From: an uncultured Oscillibacter sp.
GTDB taxonomy: Bacteria; Bacillota; Clostridia; Oscillospirales; Oscillospiraceae
Reading direction: 5' to 3'
DNA: 64,000 nt
NCBI GenBank assembly: GCA_910585385.1
Contig: CAJUDV010000001.1
Span: 84,075-148,074 of the forward strand
The translations under genes and the position numbers were made by a program. Of the stretch, positions 8,841 to 19,275 are shown in pieces (the first letter of the stretch is position 1; the number at the start of each line of letters is the position of its first letter). The notes under the pieces are model-generated. The model saw only the letters and a program-made list of their open reading frames with translations, was not told the origin of the DNA and did no database searches.

Positions 8841-9278
8841 CTATTTGTACTTCCGGCTCTCTTCCACCGCCAGCTGGTCGCAGCGGTTGTTGTACTCGTT
8901 CTCCGCATGGCCCTTGACCCAGTGGTAGCGCAGGGTGTGGATCTCCTCCAGCTCCAGCAGGCGGCCCCAGAGATCCGGGTTCAGGGCCGGTTTTTTGTCG
9001 GACTTCACCCAGCCCCGTCTCTGCCAGCCCCTGGCCCAGCCCTTTTCCAGCCCGTCAATGACATATTTGGAGTCGGACCACAGGTCCACGATACAGGGCT
9101 CTTTCAAGAGGGACAGGGCCTGGATGACGGCGGTGAGCTCCATGCGGTTGTTGGTGGTGTCCGCCTCTCCGCCGGAGAGCTCTCTTTTGTGGGCTCCATA
9201 CATCAAAATCGCCCCCCAGCCGCCGGGGCCGGGATTGCCGGAGCAGGCTCCGTCGGTGTATATGGTAACGGTCTTCAT
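8841..9278 (-). CDS. rnhA: Ribonuclease HI
   Basis: This 145-residue RNase HI cleaves the RNA strand of RNA-DNA hybrids. The start is the ATG at 9278 (MKTVTIYTDGACSGNPGPGG), the canonical N-terminus; longer in-frame starts add unrelated residues. The four metal-binding acids are visible: Asp in YTDGA, Glu in NNRMEL, Asp in WSDSKYV and Asp in NNRCDQLA; the His of WVKGH is also present. A degenerate copy of its 3' end lies about 220 bases downstream. Nearby genes do not suggest an operon. Confidence 0.95.
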   Translation of the reverse strand: MKTVTIYTDGACSGNPGPGGWGAILMYGAHKRELSGGEADTTNNRMELTAVIQALSLLKEPCIVDLWSDSKYVIDGLEKGWARGWQRRGWVKSDKKPALNPDLWGRLLELEEIHTLRYHWVKGHAENEYNNRCDQLAVEESRKYK

Positions 9279-9375
9279 AGCATCCTCTCCCGTCTCAAAA
9301 ATAAATCGCCGTGGGTCCCGGCTCTGCTTCTTCAACATAGTATATGTGATATAGATTGTCAATAAATTTTCATTG

Positions 9376-9405
9376 AAAAGCCGGACACAGACGCTGTGTC
9401 CGGCT
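9376..9405 (-). terminator. Rho-independent terminator (minus strand)
   Basis: 12-bp stem AGCCGGACACAG/CTGTGTCCGGCT with a 3-base loop, followed on the minus strand by TTTT. It should end the gyrA-distal operon (gyrA, the 68-residue gene, the DIP1984-type gene) before rnhA. Confidence 0.7.
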
Positions 9406-9655
9406 CTTTGACCAGTATTCCCCAAACCCGCCCGCGCGAAACCGACGTCCGGTAATCATAAAAAGCGTCCCAAAGACATCACTTGTACAGGTGTAACGGT
9501 ACCGGACCTGATAAAAAGCCAGGATTCGGACCCGGCTAAGCAAAGTCCCGTTCGCTCCCATGCAGCGCCTGATCACTCCGGCGCGGAGCTGACGTCCGCC
9601 TTTCGCGCAACCAAAATTTCCACATCCCCTCCGGGGAGAGGGATACCGCGCGCCC
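9406..9655. other. Non-coding gap, nothing recognised
   Basis: Between the terminator and the DIP1984-family stop I see no tRNA, no convincing reading frame and no strong promoter. The one long frame crossing it on the minus strand overlaps the neighbouring gene and has composition typical of a shadow. Confidence 0.5.
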
Positions 9656-10111
9656 TTACAGCAGCTCCGTGGTCCAGTTTTTCTCCTGGATGGTCTCCTC
9701 CAGCTCCCGCAGATCTTTGGACAGCCCGTCCACCTGCTTTTGCAGCCGGCGCACATCGACGGTGCTCTTTATCCTGATCTCACTGGCGCTGTGGCGGCGG
9801 ACCAAGGCACTGGCGCTGTCCAGGAAGTTCCGCAGAATACCCAGCCGTCCCTTAAGACAGTCCCGCCGGGCCAGCAGATCGGAGAGGGTCGTGCCGTCCT
9901 GTAGTTTCGCGGTGTTGTTGGTACGGTTAATGGCGGAGATCAGCTCCTCCAGCCGGCTGTAATCCTCTTCCAGCTCCCGGAGCAGGTCCTCCGGGTCCTC
10001 AGAGGGCTGTTCCCCCTCCTGGACCTGCGCGTTGTTGTACAGCCGGTTCTCCAATTGGCGGATCCTTGTCTGCAGCTCCGCCCGCTGGGACAGCGCGTTT
10101 GCAAGTTTCAT
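9656..10111 (-). CDS. DIP1984/septicolysin-family protein
   Basis: This 151-residue, mostly helical protein has heptad-rich segments (ALSQRAELQTRIRQLENRL, then LRELEEDYSRLEELISAINRTN) and the family's characteristic DGTTLSDLLARRDCLKGR stretch, ending in a second coiled-coil region. Members of this family are small cytosolic proteins, some labelled septicolysin, with no established biochemical role. The gene starts 4 bases after the stop of the small gene upstream, so it is probably cotranscribed with gyrA. Confidence 0.75.
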   Translation of the reverse strand: MKLANALSQRAELQTRIRQLENRLYNNAQVQEGEQPSEDPEDLLRELEEDYSRLEELISAINRTNNTAKLQDGTTLSDLLARRDCLKGRLGILRNFLDSASALVRRHSASEIRIKSTVDVRRLQKQVDGLSKDLRELEETIQEKNWTTELL

Positions 10112-10115
10112 ACCC

Positions 10116-10318
10116 TTACAGCTCCCTATCCTTCCTTCTCAGTTCCTCTCTCATGTCATCCAGCACATCGGAAAAGTACGTCCGCTCTTCATCCGTCATA
10201 TTGCTGCACGTCTTATTCCTTATGTGGAGCAGGCGGGACAATCCGGCGGCCATCCTCAATACCGTTATGATGACAATACTTCCGCCGCGCTTACCGCCCT
10301 GTCTCCCATCCTCCGCGT

Positions 10319-10322
<4 letters not shown>
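10116..10322 (-). CDS. Small hypothetical protein overlapping the gyrA stop
   Basis: A 68-residue frame starts at GTG 10322, overlapping the gyrA TGA in a GTGA junction that suggests translational coupling. GAGGAG precedes it but only 2 bases away, so an internal start is possible (for example the Met of MTDEERTYFSDVLDD). The N-terminal half is hydrophobic/basic and the C-terminal half is acidic-basic and helical. I do not recognise it. Tight packing between gyrA and the next gene is the main support. Confidence 0.45.
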
Positions 10323-12838
<2,516 letters not shown>

Positions 12839-12870
12839 CGGTCTATTCTCCCTTATCAAACTACAAGACT

Positions 12871-13031
12871 AGGCCTTGTTTAAAAATTGGCGGAATGCCG
12901 GATTGGGGCGGATTTTTTGCCAGGCAAGGCGATTTGACGCGGGAATCCTGACGGATTTCAAGTCAAATCAACGCAGCCTGGCGGAAAAAGATGCTCCAAG
13001 ACGGCGTTTTAACATTTTTCAAACAAGGCCT
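12871..13031. repeat. Dispersed palindromic repeat, copy 2
   Basis: A 161-base element with terminal inverted repeats AGGCCTTGTTT / AAACAAGGCCT. The inner arms TTGGCGGAATGCCGG and CCAAGACGGCGTTTT are shared with other copies, and the core AAGGCGATTTGACGCGGG extends to TCAAGTCAAATCAACGC. The last two bases overlap the stop codon of the nuclease gene, so the element abuts that gene exactly and separates it from gyrA. Confidence 0.88.
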
Positions 13032-13920
13032 ATGCCCTGTTGTAGGCTTTTTGCAGCAGGGGTTTCGCCTTTTCAAAATCTCCCGCGTTTTTTATGAGCA
13101 CCTGCAAATTGCCGGTACCATAATGGCCTATATTCCGCATATCTCTTGTAAATCCTTTTTCCAACTGGATCTCATCCGGGTTTAACCTTAAAAACAGAAT
13201 AATCTGTTTGTTGTAAATCTGGACGCAGGTCATATTCTGGACCTTCTTGTATGCCAGGTACATCTTCAGCTGATTTTTTGAAATATCGTCGCCCAGGGAC
13301 TCAATAAAGTCGCAAATGGAGTCATACAGAGTCTTAATCTCCTGGGGAGCCATCAGCAGTTTTTCAATATGACCTTTTTTTTCACTTTTTGTGCTGTCGC
13401 CGCCCCCGCTCTCCACAGCCGGCTTCACCGTCGGCGCGTTGAGATGCTCAAATAGAATCAAATCGCCGTCATATTTGCGGTAGCTGACCAGCTTGATATT
13501 TTTCTGCATCTGGTTGACGGCGTGGACGTCGTACTTTGTAAAATTCCGCGCAATGCAGATGACGCAGGGAACCGACCAGTCAATGCCGTCCGCGGCCTCC
13601 ATGCCCAGCTTTTCAATCACCAGCAGCTTAAAGTCCGCCTTGTGGTCCAACAGCCAGTCCAGGTAGAACAGCCCCTGGTTGATTACATTTTCATTTTGGC
13701 TGCGCTTGTACTCAAAGATAACCGGGCTGTTATTTTCGTCGATCCCGATACTGTCCATTCTGCCGTTGGTGATGGCATACTCACTTTTCAAAAACCGAAC
13801 GCCGAAAAAAGTCTCCATATTTTTCTCAATAAGCGTCTGGAGCTCTTTTTCAAGAACTGCTTCTGAAGAGATTCTCTCCTGTACGTGCCCGTTGATTGAA
13901 AATAGTTTGATCTCCGACAT
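13030..13920 (-). CDS. PD-(D/E)XK nuclease-like protein with C-terminal DUF5655
   Basis: This 296-residue protein starts at ATG 13920 with AGAGGAA upstream. Residues about 20-110 form a restriction-endonuclease-like fold of the NucS/DUF91 kind: Asp56 in NGRMDSIGI, Glu70 and Lys72 in VIFEYKRSQ, and Gln82 in NQGLFYLDWL. After a low-complexity linker (about 165-185) the C-terminal 100 residues match DUF5655. Base composition is clearly more AT-rich than that of gyrA and gyrB on either side. It sits between gyrB and gyrA, with its stop inside repeat copy 2, so it looks acquired. A role in DNA repair or defence is inference; catalytic residues appear intact. Confidence 0.85.
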   Translation of the reverse strand: MSEIKLFSINGHVQERISSEAVLEKELQTLIEKNMETFFGVRFLKSEYAITNGRMDSIGIDENNSPVIFEYKRSQNENVINQGLFYLDWLLDHKADFKLLVIEKLGMEAADGIDWSVPCVICIARNFTKYDVHAVNQMQKNIKLVSYRKYDGDLILFEHLNAPTVKPAVESGGGDSTKSEKKGHIEKLLMAPQEIKTLYDSICDFIESLGDDISKNQLKMYLAYKKVQNMTCVQIYNKQIILFLRLNPDEIQLEKGFTRDMRNIGHYGTGNLQVLIKNAGDFEKAKPLLQKAYNRA

Positions 13921-13959
13921 CAGTATTCCTCTCTACTCCGCAGCCTCCGCCACCATGCG

Positions 13960-15909
13960 TCAATAGTCCAGGTTCACCGCGTACTGGGCGTTCTCCTCGA
14001 TGAACGCCTTCCGGGGCTCCACCTTCTCCCCCATGAGGACGGTGAAGATCTCGTCGGCCCGCACCGCGTCGTCCAGGGTGATTCGCCGCAGCGTGCGCTT
14101 TTCCGGGTCCATGGTGGTCTCCCACAGCTCATGGGGGTTCATCTCACCCAGGCCCTTGAACCGGCTGATGTCCACCTTGGCGTTGGGGTTGTCTCCCCGG
14201 AGCTCGGCGGAGATGGCGTCCCGCTCCTCCTCGGAGAAGGCCAGGCGGGTTGTCTTGCCCCGGGTCAGCTTAAAGAGGGGCGGCACGGCGGAGTAGACGT
14301 ATCCCTGCTCAATCATAGGCCGCATGAAGCGGAAGAAGAAGGTCAGGAGCAGCGTCCGGATGTGGGCGCCGTCCACGTCGGCGTCGGCCATGATGATGAC
14401 CTTGTGATACCGCAGCTTCCCGGCGTCAAACTCCTCGCCGATGCCCGCCCCCAGGGCGGTGATGACCGGCTGGAGCTTGTCGTTGCCGTATACCTTGTCC
14501 GCCCGGGCCTTCTCCACGTTCAGCATCTTGCCCCACAGGGGGAGGATGGCCTGGAAGCGGGAATCCCGCCCCTGGGTGGCGGAGCCTCCGGCGGAGTCGC
14601 CCTCCACGATGTAGATCTCGGTGAGCTCCGGGTTATTCTCGTTGCAGTCCCGGAGCTTATCGGGCATAGCCGCGCCGCCCAGGGCCGTCTTGCGGCGGAT
14701 GGACTCCCGGGCCTTCTTGGCAGCCTCCCGAGCACGGTTAGCCGTCAGGGCCTTGTCCAGAATCATCCGGCCTACCTGGGGGTTTTCCTCCAGGAAGGTG
14801 TCCAGCTTCTCGGAGACAATGTTGTTCACCAGGGTGCGGATCTCGCTGTTTCCCAGCTTGGCCTTGGTCTGGCCCTCGAACTGGGCCTCCGTCAGCTTTA
14901 CGGAGATGACGCAGGTGAGGCCCTCCCGACAGTCCTCGCCGGAGACCTTCTCGTCGTCCTTCAGCATCTTGATCTTCCGGCCGTAGCTGTTGAGCACGGT
15001 GGTCAGCGCCCGCTTGAAGCCCTCCTCGTGCATGCCGCCCTCGGGGGTACGGACGTCGTTGGCGAAGGAGACGATCATCTCGTTGTAAGCGTCGTTATAC
15101 TGCAGCGCCACCTCCGCTGAGGCGTCGTCCTTCTGCCCAGCCATGTAGATAACTCCCGCGTGAATGGGCGTCTTGTTCTGGTTCAGCCACGTTACATATT
15201 CCCTGATGCCGCCCTCATAGTACATGGAGTCCGCGGCCTCACGTCCCTCCCGCCTGTCAAAGGTGGAGATTTTCAGCCCCGCGTTTAAGAAGGCCTGCTG
15301 CCGCATCCGGGTGTGGATGGTATCGTAGTTGTAGGTGGTGACGTCGAACATCTCAGGGTCCGGCTTGAAGGTGACGGTAGTGCCGGTGCGGTCCGTCTTT
15401 CCAACAACAGTCATCTTCTCCGTCACACTGCCCCGGGAGAATTTCATCTCGTAGATCTCACCGTTCTTGTGCACCTGGACGGTGAGCCACTCTGAGAGGG
15501 CGTTCACCACGGAGGCGCCCACGCCGTGGAGGCCGCCGGAGACCTTGTATCCCCCGCCGCCGAACTTGCCGCCGGCGTGGAGCACGGTGTATACCACCTC
15601 CAAGGCGGGAAGCCCCGTCTGGGCCTGGATGTCCACGGGGATGCCCCGGCCGTTGTCGGTGACAGTGATGGTGTCCCCGGGGTTGATGGTGACGGTGATC
15701 TCGTCGCAGTACCCCGCCAGGGCCTCGTCAATGGCGTTATCCACAATCTCGTAGACCAGGTGGTGCAGGCCTGACTCGCTGGTGGAGCCAATATACATGC
15801 CCGGCCGCTTCCGCACGGCCTCCAGGCCCTCCAGCACTTGAATTTCAGAGGCGTCGTACTCGTTGGACGCGTCCACAGCGGTGGAATTCAGAATCTCATT
15901 GTCTGCCAT
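13960..15909 (-). CDS. gyrB: DNA gyrase subunit B
   Basis: This 649-residue ATPase subunit of gyrase starts at ATG 15909 with AAGGAG 6-7 bases upstream. The GHKL ATPase domain shows EIVDNAIDEA, TDNGRGIPVD and GLHGVGASVVNALS. The TOPRIM domain shows EGDSAGGSA and MADADVDGAHI. The C-terminus has the GLGEMNPHELWETTM motif. Subunit length is that of the short Firmicutes type without the proteobacterial insertion. It follows recF and remB as in Bacillus, but three small genes intervene and a nuclease separates it from gyrA. Confidence 0.98.
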   Translation of the reverse strand: MADNEILNSTAVDASNEYDASEIQVLEGLEAVRKRPGMYIGSTSESGLHHLVYEIVDNAIDEALAGYCDEITVTINPGDTITVTDNGRGIPVDIQAQTGLPALEVVYTVLHAGGKFGGGGYKVSGGLHGVGASVVNALSEWLTVQVHKNGEIYEMKFSRGSVTEKMTVVGKTDRTGTTVTFKPDPEMFDVTTYNYDTIHTRMRQQAFLNAGLKISTFDRREGREAADSMYYEGGIREYVTWLNQNKTPIHAGVIYMAGQKDDASAEVALQYNDAYNEMIVSFANDVRTPEGGMHEEGFKRALTTVLNSYGRKIKMLKDDEKVSGEDCREGLTCVISVKLTEAQFEGQTKAKLGNSEIRTLVNNIVSEKLDTFLEENPQVGRMILDKALTANRAREAAKKARESIRRKTALGGAAMPDKLRDCNENNPELTEIYIVEGDSAGGSATQGRDSRFQAILPLWGKMLNVEKARADKVYGNDKLQPVITALGAGIGEEFDAGKLRYHKVIIMADADVDGAHIRTLLLTFFFRFMRPMIEQGYVYSAVPPLFKLTRGKTTRLAFSEEERDAISAELRGDNPNAKVDISRFKGLGEMNPHELWETTMDPEKRTLRRITLDDAVRADEIFTVLMGEKVEPRKAFIEENAQYAVNLDY

Positions 15910-16042
15910 ATTGTTCTCCTTATGATTTCTCAGAGCAGAAAAAGCCGGGCCGGTGGCTGGAAAAATTCCGTCCGGCCTGCCTTTTCCCACTCCGCGTTAA
16001 TTTTGGGAATATACGTGGGATAAGCCGCATAGGATTGTCCTG

Positions 16043-16411
16043 TCAGGGGACCTGACCGGTTCTGCCTCCGGGGCGGAGCCTATCAAAGGCCAAGCTGACC
16101 AGCCACCCAATCAGCATACCGAACAAGACATAAAGCACCACAACGCCAAAGCCGATGTAATTCCAGATGCCATGGCCCTGTATGGTGCTGATCATATGAA
16201 ATTGATTCAGCTGGTATATCACCTCCAGAGCCGCCATGATTCCCGCGCCCAGCAGGGGAAACCAGCGGGCCTTTCCCGTCCTGCGGAGCAGGAAAAGCTG
16301 AACTGCCGCCCCCGCCAGCGAAAAGCCCATGGCAACCAGCAAAACCGGCGCGTGAAACCACGGATAGAACCAGAAAACCATACAATCCAAAATGATCAAA
16401 GGGTCCGCCAT
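16043..16411 (-). CDS. Small polytopic membrane protein
   Basis: This 122-residue protein has about four hydrophobic segments: MVFWFYPWFHAPVLLVAMGF, AGAAVQLFLL, FPLLGAGIMAALEVIYQL and the IGFGVVVLYVLFGMLIGWLV region. It has a basic C-terminal tail. The start has AAAGGAG upstream. I do not recognise a family. It lies between the PH-domain gene and gyrB on the same strand, so it is probably part of the recF-gyrB transcript. Confidence 0.65.
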   Translation of the reverse strand: MADPLIILDCMVFWFYPWFHAPVLLVAMGFSLAGAAVQLFLLRRTGKARWFPLLGAGIMAALEVIYQLNQFHMISTIQGHGIWNYIGFGVVVLYVLFGMLIGWLVSLAFDRLRPGGRTGQVP

Positions 16412-16438
16412 TGCCGCGCTCCTTTCATCCTCTGTCTC

Positions 16439-16849
16439 TCAGTCCAGCTCCTCGTCCTCCGGGTCCTCCATCTCGCAGAGCCCCTCCGGCTCCTGGCCCG
16501 TTCCCATGAGCTCCGTGGTCCGCATCCGCCGCTTGTCCTTGGCGGCCTCCACGTTCTGGTGGATCAGCTCCTTGACCTCCCGGGGCCTCTTGATATTTTC
16601 CAAATCCAAATGCGGTACGCTCTTATCGGAGGAGTGGACGCACACGGTGCCCACCCCGAAGATCCGCTGTCCCAGGGTCATGGTCAGCTCCAGGTCCCGC
16701 ACCCGGTAGAGCAGCACCTCGTCGGCCTTGAGGTTCAAAAGGCCCGTCTCACAAAAGAGTCTGTCCTCGCTGAGGCTGTACCGGGTAAAGGAGAGGGGCA
16801 GGCCCAGACGGCGCTTGCGGTCCTTCCACAGATATTCAATGGGATTCAT
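16439..16849 (-). CDS. Bacterial PH (YdbS-like) domain protein
   Basis: A 136-residue protein that looks like one bacterial PH domain: SFTRYSLSEDRLFCETGLLNLKADEVLLYRVRDLELTMTLGQRIFG matches the bPH_2 pattern of strand-turn-strand with a GxL...E...Y.ri.D segment. No membrane helix is present, unlike YdbS. The start at 16849 is preferred because the AGGAGG of the upstream in-frame ATG (16864) acts as its ribosome-binding site. The C-terminus is acidic (EDPEDEELD). It overlaps the remB stop region. Function unknown; probably membrane-lipid or protein binding. Confidence 0.7.
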   Translation of the reverse strand: MNPIEYLWKDRKRRLGLPLSFTRYSLSEDRLFCETGLLNLKADEVLLYRVRDLELTMTLGQRIFGVGTVCVHSSDKSVPHLDLENIKRPREVKELIHQNVEAAKDKRRMRTTELMGTGQEPEGLCEMEDPEDEELD

Positions 16850-16860
16850 GGCAATCCTCC

Positions 16861-17136
16861 TCATTCAAAGTTATTTTGAAAGTGACTTCTCTCCGCCCGG
16901 CTCCCCAGCGTGGCGGGGTTCAGCTGGGAGAGGTACACAATCTGGTCATGGTAGGGGTGGTCGCACACCACAAAGGACTTTGGGATGTCCCCGGACACAT
17001 CCAGCACCACGCCCTCTCTCTGAGCGGCGGCGAGATAATCCCGTGTCCGTTTGGAGGTGGAGCACTTATCCAGGTCAAAAATTCCGATGATCCGGCGGTC
17101 CGGCACGATCTCGTTTTGTCCCAGGTGCAGATACAT
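16861..17136 (-). CDS. remB: DUF370 / extracellular matrix regulator RemB-like
   Basis: This 91-residue protein begins MYLHLGQNEIVPDRRIIGIFDLD, the signature of DUF370. In Bacillus subtilis the equivalent gene (yaaB, remB) lies between recF and gyrB and affects biofilm-matrix gene expression together with RemA, a DNA-binding regulator. Position and sequence both support that identity, although here one extra gene sits between it and recF. Stop and downstream start overlap closely, so the recF-gyrB segment is tightly packed. Confidence 0.85.
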   Translation of the reverse strand: MYLHLGQNEIVPDRRIIGIFDLDKCSTSKRTRDYLAAAQREGVVLDVSGDIPKSFVVCDHPYHDQIVYLSQLNPATLGSRAERSHFQNNFE

Positions 17137-17148
17137 GGCTAAATCCTC

Positions 17149-17697
17149 TCACATCCGGTCCCGCAGCCAGGCAAACCACCGGCGGCGGACGACGCTCTTC
17201 TGGGCCCGCTCATTGTCCCAGTTCTCATAGGTGCTTCTCCTGCCGGCGCGGTACAGCTTATAGTACTCGCTTTCCGCGCCGTCTCCCCCTTTTCCGAGAA
17301 CAAGCATATGGCCGCCGCCGTCCGTCCAGTTCACGTATAAATAGGGACCATCCTCATAGAAAATGGCGCTGATCACGACCGTCGCCCCGCTCTCCGGAGA
17401 GAGATGCCGGTCCGCCGCCGCCATCAGCTCTGGATCATCCGCGGCCGATAGATCCCCATTCTCACCTCTCTCCAGCAGTTCCCGCACGGCGGCGCATTGG
17501 GCGAGATCCCCGACCATGGCCTTGTCGCCCTCCGTGATCTCCACCTCCGGCGCCCGCCGCAGAATGGCCTCCGTGTTCTTCGACGTCACCACCAGCTCGT
17601 CACAGGAGTAGCGGCTCTCCATACAGAGCTCGATGCCCAGCAAAATTAGGAGAAGAACGAATATTGTTGTTTTAAGAATCCTCTTTGAATCTTTCAT
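17149..17697 (-). CDS. Membrane-anchored hypothetical protein
   Basis: This 182-residue protein starts at ATG 17697 with GGGAG 7 bases upstream; longer frames upstream have no support. It has one N-terminal membrane segment (residues about 9-24) followed by an extracytoplasmic domain of about 155 residues with SGATVVISAIFYEDGPYLYVNWTDGGG. The end is basic (RRRWFAWLRDRM). I do not recognise the domain. It is inserted between recF and remB on the same strand. Confidence 0.6.
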   Translation of the reverse strand: MKDSKRILKTTIFVLLLILLGIELCMESRYSCDELVVTSKNTEAILRRAPEVEITEGDKAMVGDLAQCAAVRELLERGENGDLSAADDPELMAAADRHLSPESGATVVISAIFYEDGPYLYVNWTDGGGHMLVLGKGGDGAESEYYKLYRAGRRSTYENWDNERAQKSVVRRRWFAWLRDRM

Positions 17698-17844
17698 AGG
17701 AATCTCCCTACAGCGGAGGAATCTTCCCAAACGTACCCGGCCATGCACGAAGCGCGGGAAGAGAAGATAGTCCATCCGTCTGCCCATCAAGACTGCTGCG
17801 CGCCCTTCAATCGAAGCGAGGCATTCCCGCAAGGGCCAAAAGCG

Positions 17845-17878
17845 TTCTCTTTTCTCTCGCAAGAGAGAGAAAAGAGAA
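17845..17878. terminator. Large hairpin upstream of the membrane-anchored gene
   Basis: A 14-bp stem (TTCTCTTTTCTCTC with its near-complement, GCA loop) follows recF on the minus strand, and a second stem GACACGCC/GGCGTGTC lies at about 17898-17920. The spacer 17698-17962 has no gene. The pair probably attenuates or ends recF transcription. Confidence 0.5.
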
Positions 17879-17962
17879 AACGGGGGTGCATTTCCCCAGA
17901 CACGCCGTTCCGGCGTGTCGTCGTCCCCGGCCCGCCGGATCGGAAAAAGCCCAGATTGGGCA

Positions 17963-19066
17963 TCACCCGATCACTCCCCGCTCCACATGGAACACCTTCC
18001 CCCCCAGCATCTCCGGCAGCCGGTCGTCCTCGCAGCAGGTGATAAACACCTGCCCTCCTGCAATTCGGTTGAGCACAAACTCCTGCCGCCTGGGGTCCAG
18101 CTCGGATAAAACGTCGTCCAACAGCAGCACCGGGTACTCCCCGGAGGCGTTTTTATAGATCTCCCGCTCCGCCAGCTTCATGGCCAGGGCCGCCGTTCTG
18201 GTCTGCCCCTGAGAGGCGTACCGCTTGGCGTCTCTCCCGTCAATGCTCACCAGCAAATCATCCTTGTGGGGCCCGGAGAGACACAGCCGGGAGGCCCGCT
18301 CCGCCGCCTGGTGCTCCTCCATGTGCCTCCACAGCTGCTCCGTCAGGACGGAGATCTCCGCCGCCGGGTCCTCCACGGAGGAGACCGTCTTGTATTGGAT
18401 CTCCAGCGTCTCCCTTCCGCCGGAGCACTCCCGGTGGTGAAGGGCGGCGTACTCCCTGAGCCGGGCGGTAAACTGCTGGCGGTAGTGGATCAGCACCGCG
18501 CCAAAGCGCACCAGCCGCTGGTTGAACTCCGGCAGGGCGGACAGCAGATCCGGCCGCTCCTCCGCGTCCCGGAGAATCCGGGTCTTGTGGTCATAGGTCC
18601 GGCCGTACTCCGCCAGGGCGGCGGCGTACCGGGGCCGCAGCTGGCACAGGGCGGTATCCATAAACTTCCTTCTGGCGGCGGCTCCCTCCCGGATCAAAAA
18701 CAGGTCCTCCGGGCAGAAGAACACCGTTTGATACACATCGCTGAGAGCGGCGCTGTTTTTGGCGGGAACCTGATTGACGGACATCCGCCGCCGCCGGTCC
18801 CGGTACAGCTCCACCTCTACCCGAAACTCCCGCTCCCGGGCAAAGACCCGGGCGGCCATTCGGGCGGCGGGGGCCTCAAAGCCGATCATCTCCCGGTCCG
18901 TCCTGGCCCGGGGAGACCTGCCGCAGGAGAGATAGACCAGGGATTCCAGAAGATTGGTCTTCCCCTGGGCGTTCTCCCCGAAGATCACGTTGCACCGGGA
19001 GTCAAAATCCGCGGCCTGGCGGCCGTAGTTCCGGAAATTCTCCAGCTCCAGGCGGTCAATCCGCAT
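17963..19066 (-). CDS. recF: DNA replication and repair protein RecF
   Basis: This 367-residue SMC-like ATPase loads RecA at gaps. The start at 19066 (MRIDRLELENFRNY) is the canonical N-terminus. The Walker A motif is GENAQGKTN, the ABC signature is SQGQTRT and the Walker B is LLLDDVLSELD. The coding region overlaps the 3' end of yaaA by 11 bases, which implies translational coupling within the dnaA-dnaN-yaaA-recF order. Length and motifs are complete. Confidence 0.97.
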   Translation of the reverse strand: MRIDRLELENFRNYGRQAADFDSRCNVIFGENAQGKTNLLESLVYLSCGRSPRARTDREMIGFEAPAARMAARVFAREREFRVEVELYRDRRRRMSVNQVPAKNSAALSDVYQTVFFCPEDLFLIREGAAARRKFMDTALCQLRPRYAAALAEYGRTYDHKTRILRDAEERPDLLSALPEFNQRLVRFGAVLIHYRQQFTARLREYAALHHRECSGGRETLEIQYKTVSSVEDPAAEISVLTEQLWRHMEEHQAAERASRLCLSGPHKDDLLVSIDGRDAKRYASQGQTRTAALAMKLAEREIYKNASGEYPVLLLDDVLSELDPRRQEFVLNRIAGGQVFITCCEDDRLPEMLGGKVFHVERGVIG

Positions 19067-19271
19067 ATCCCACCGTGTAGTGGTTCCCGCCGAAGAGCAC
19101 ATCGTCCCCGGGGCGGATCTTCTTCCCCCGCTGGAGGCAGACCTCTCCGCCCACCCGGACCTCTCCGCCCTGGATCAGCTCCTTGGCCTCCCCGCCGGTC
19201 TCCACAAGCCCCGCGAATTTCAGCAGGTCCTGGAGCTTAATAAACTCCGTTTTGATGACAATGGTTTTCAT
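19056..19271 (-). CDS. yaaA: S4-domain RNA-binding protein YaaA
   Basis: This 71-residue protein is essentially one S4 RNA-binding domain (IKLQDLLKFAGLVETGGEAK, then IQGGEVRVGGE and RPGDDVLF). The Bacillus homologue lies at the same place between dnaN and recF and has been linked to large ribosomal subunit assembly. It starts 4 bases after the dnaN stop and overlaps recF. Confidence 0.92.
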   Translation of the reverse strand: MKTIVIKTEFIKLQDLLKFAGLVETGGEAKELIQGGEVRVGGEVCLQRGKKIRPGDDVLFGGNHYTVGYAD

Positions 19272-19275
19272 AGCT

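Noticed and set aside
9370..9756. Minus-strand frame of 128 residues in the gap before the DIP1984-type gene
   Set aside because: Overlaps the 3' end of a supported gene, contains a terminator, and has an implausible Cys/Arg-rich sequence.
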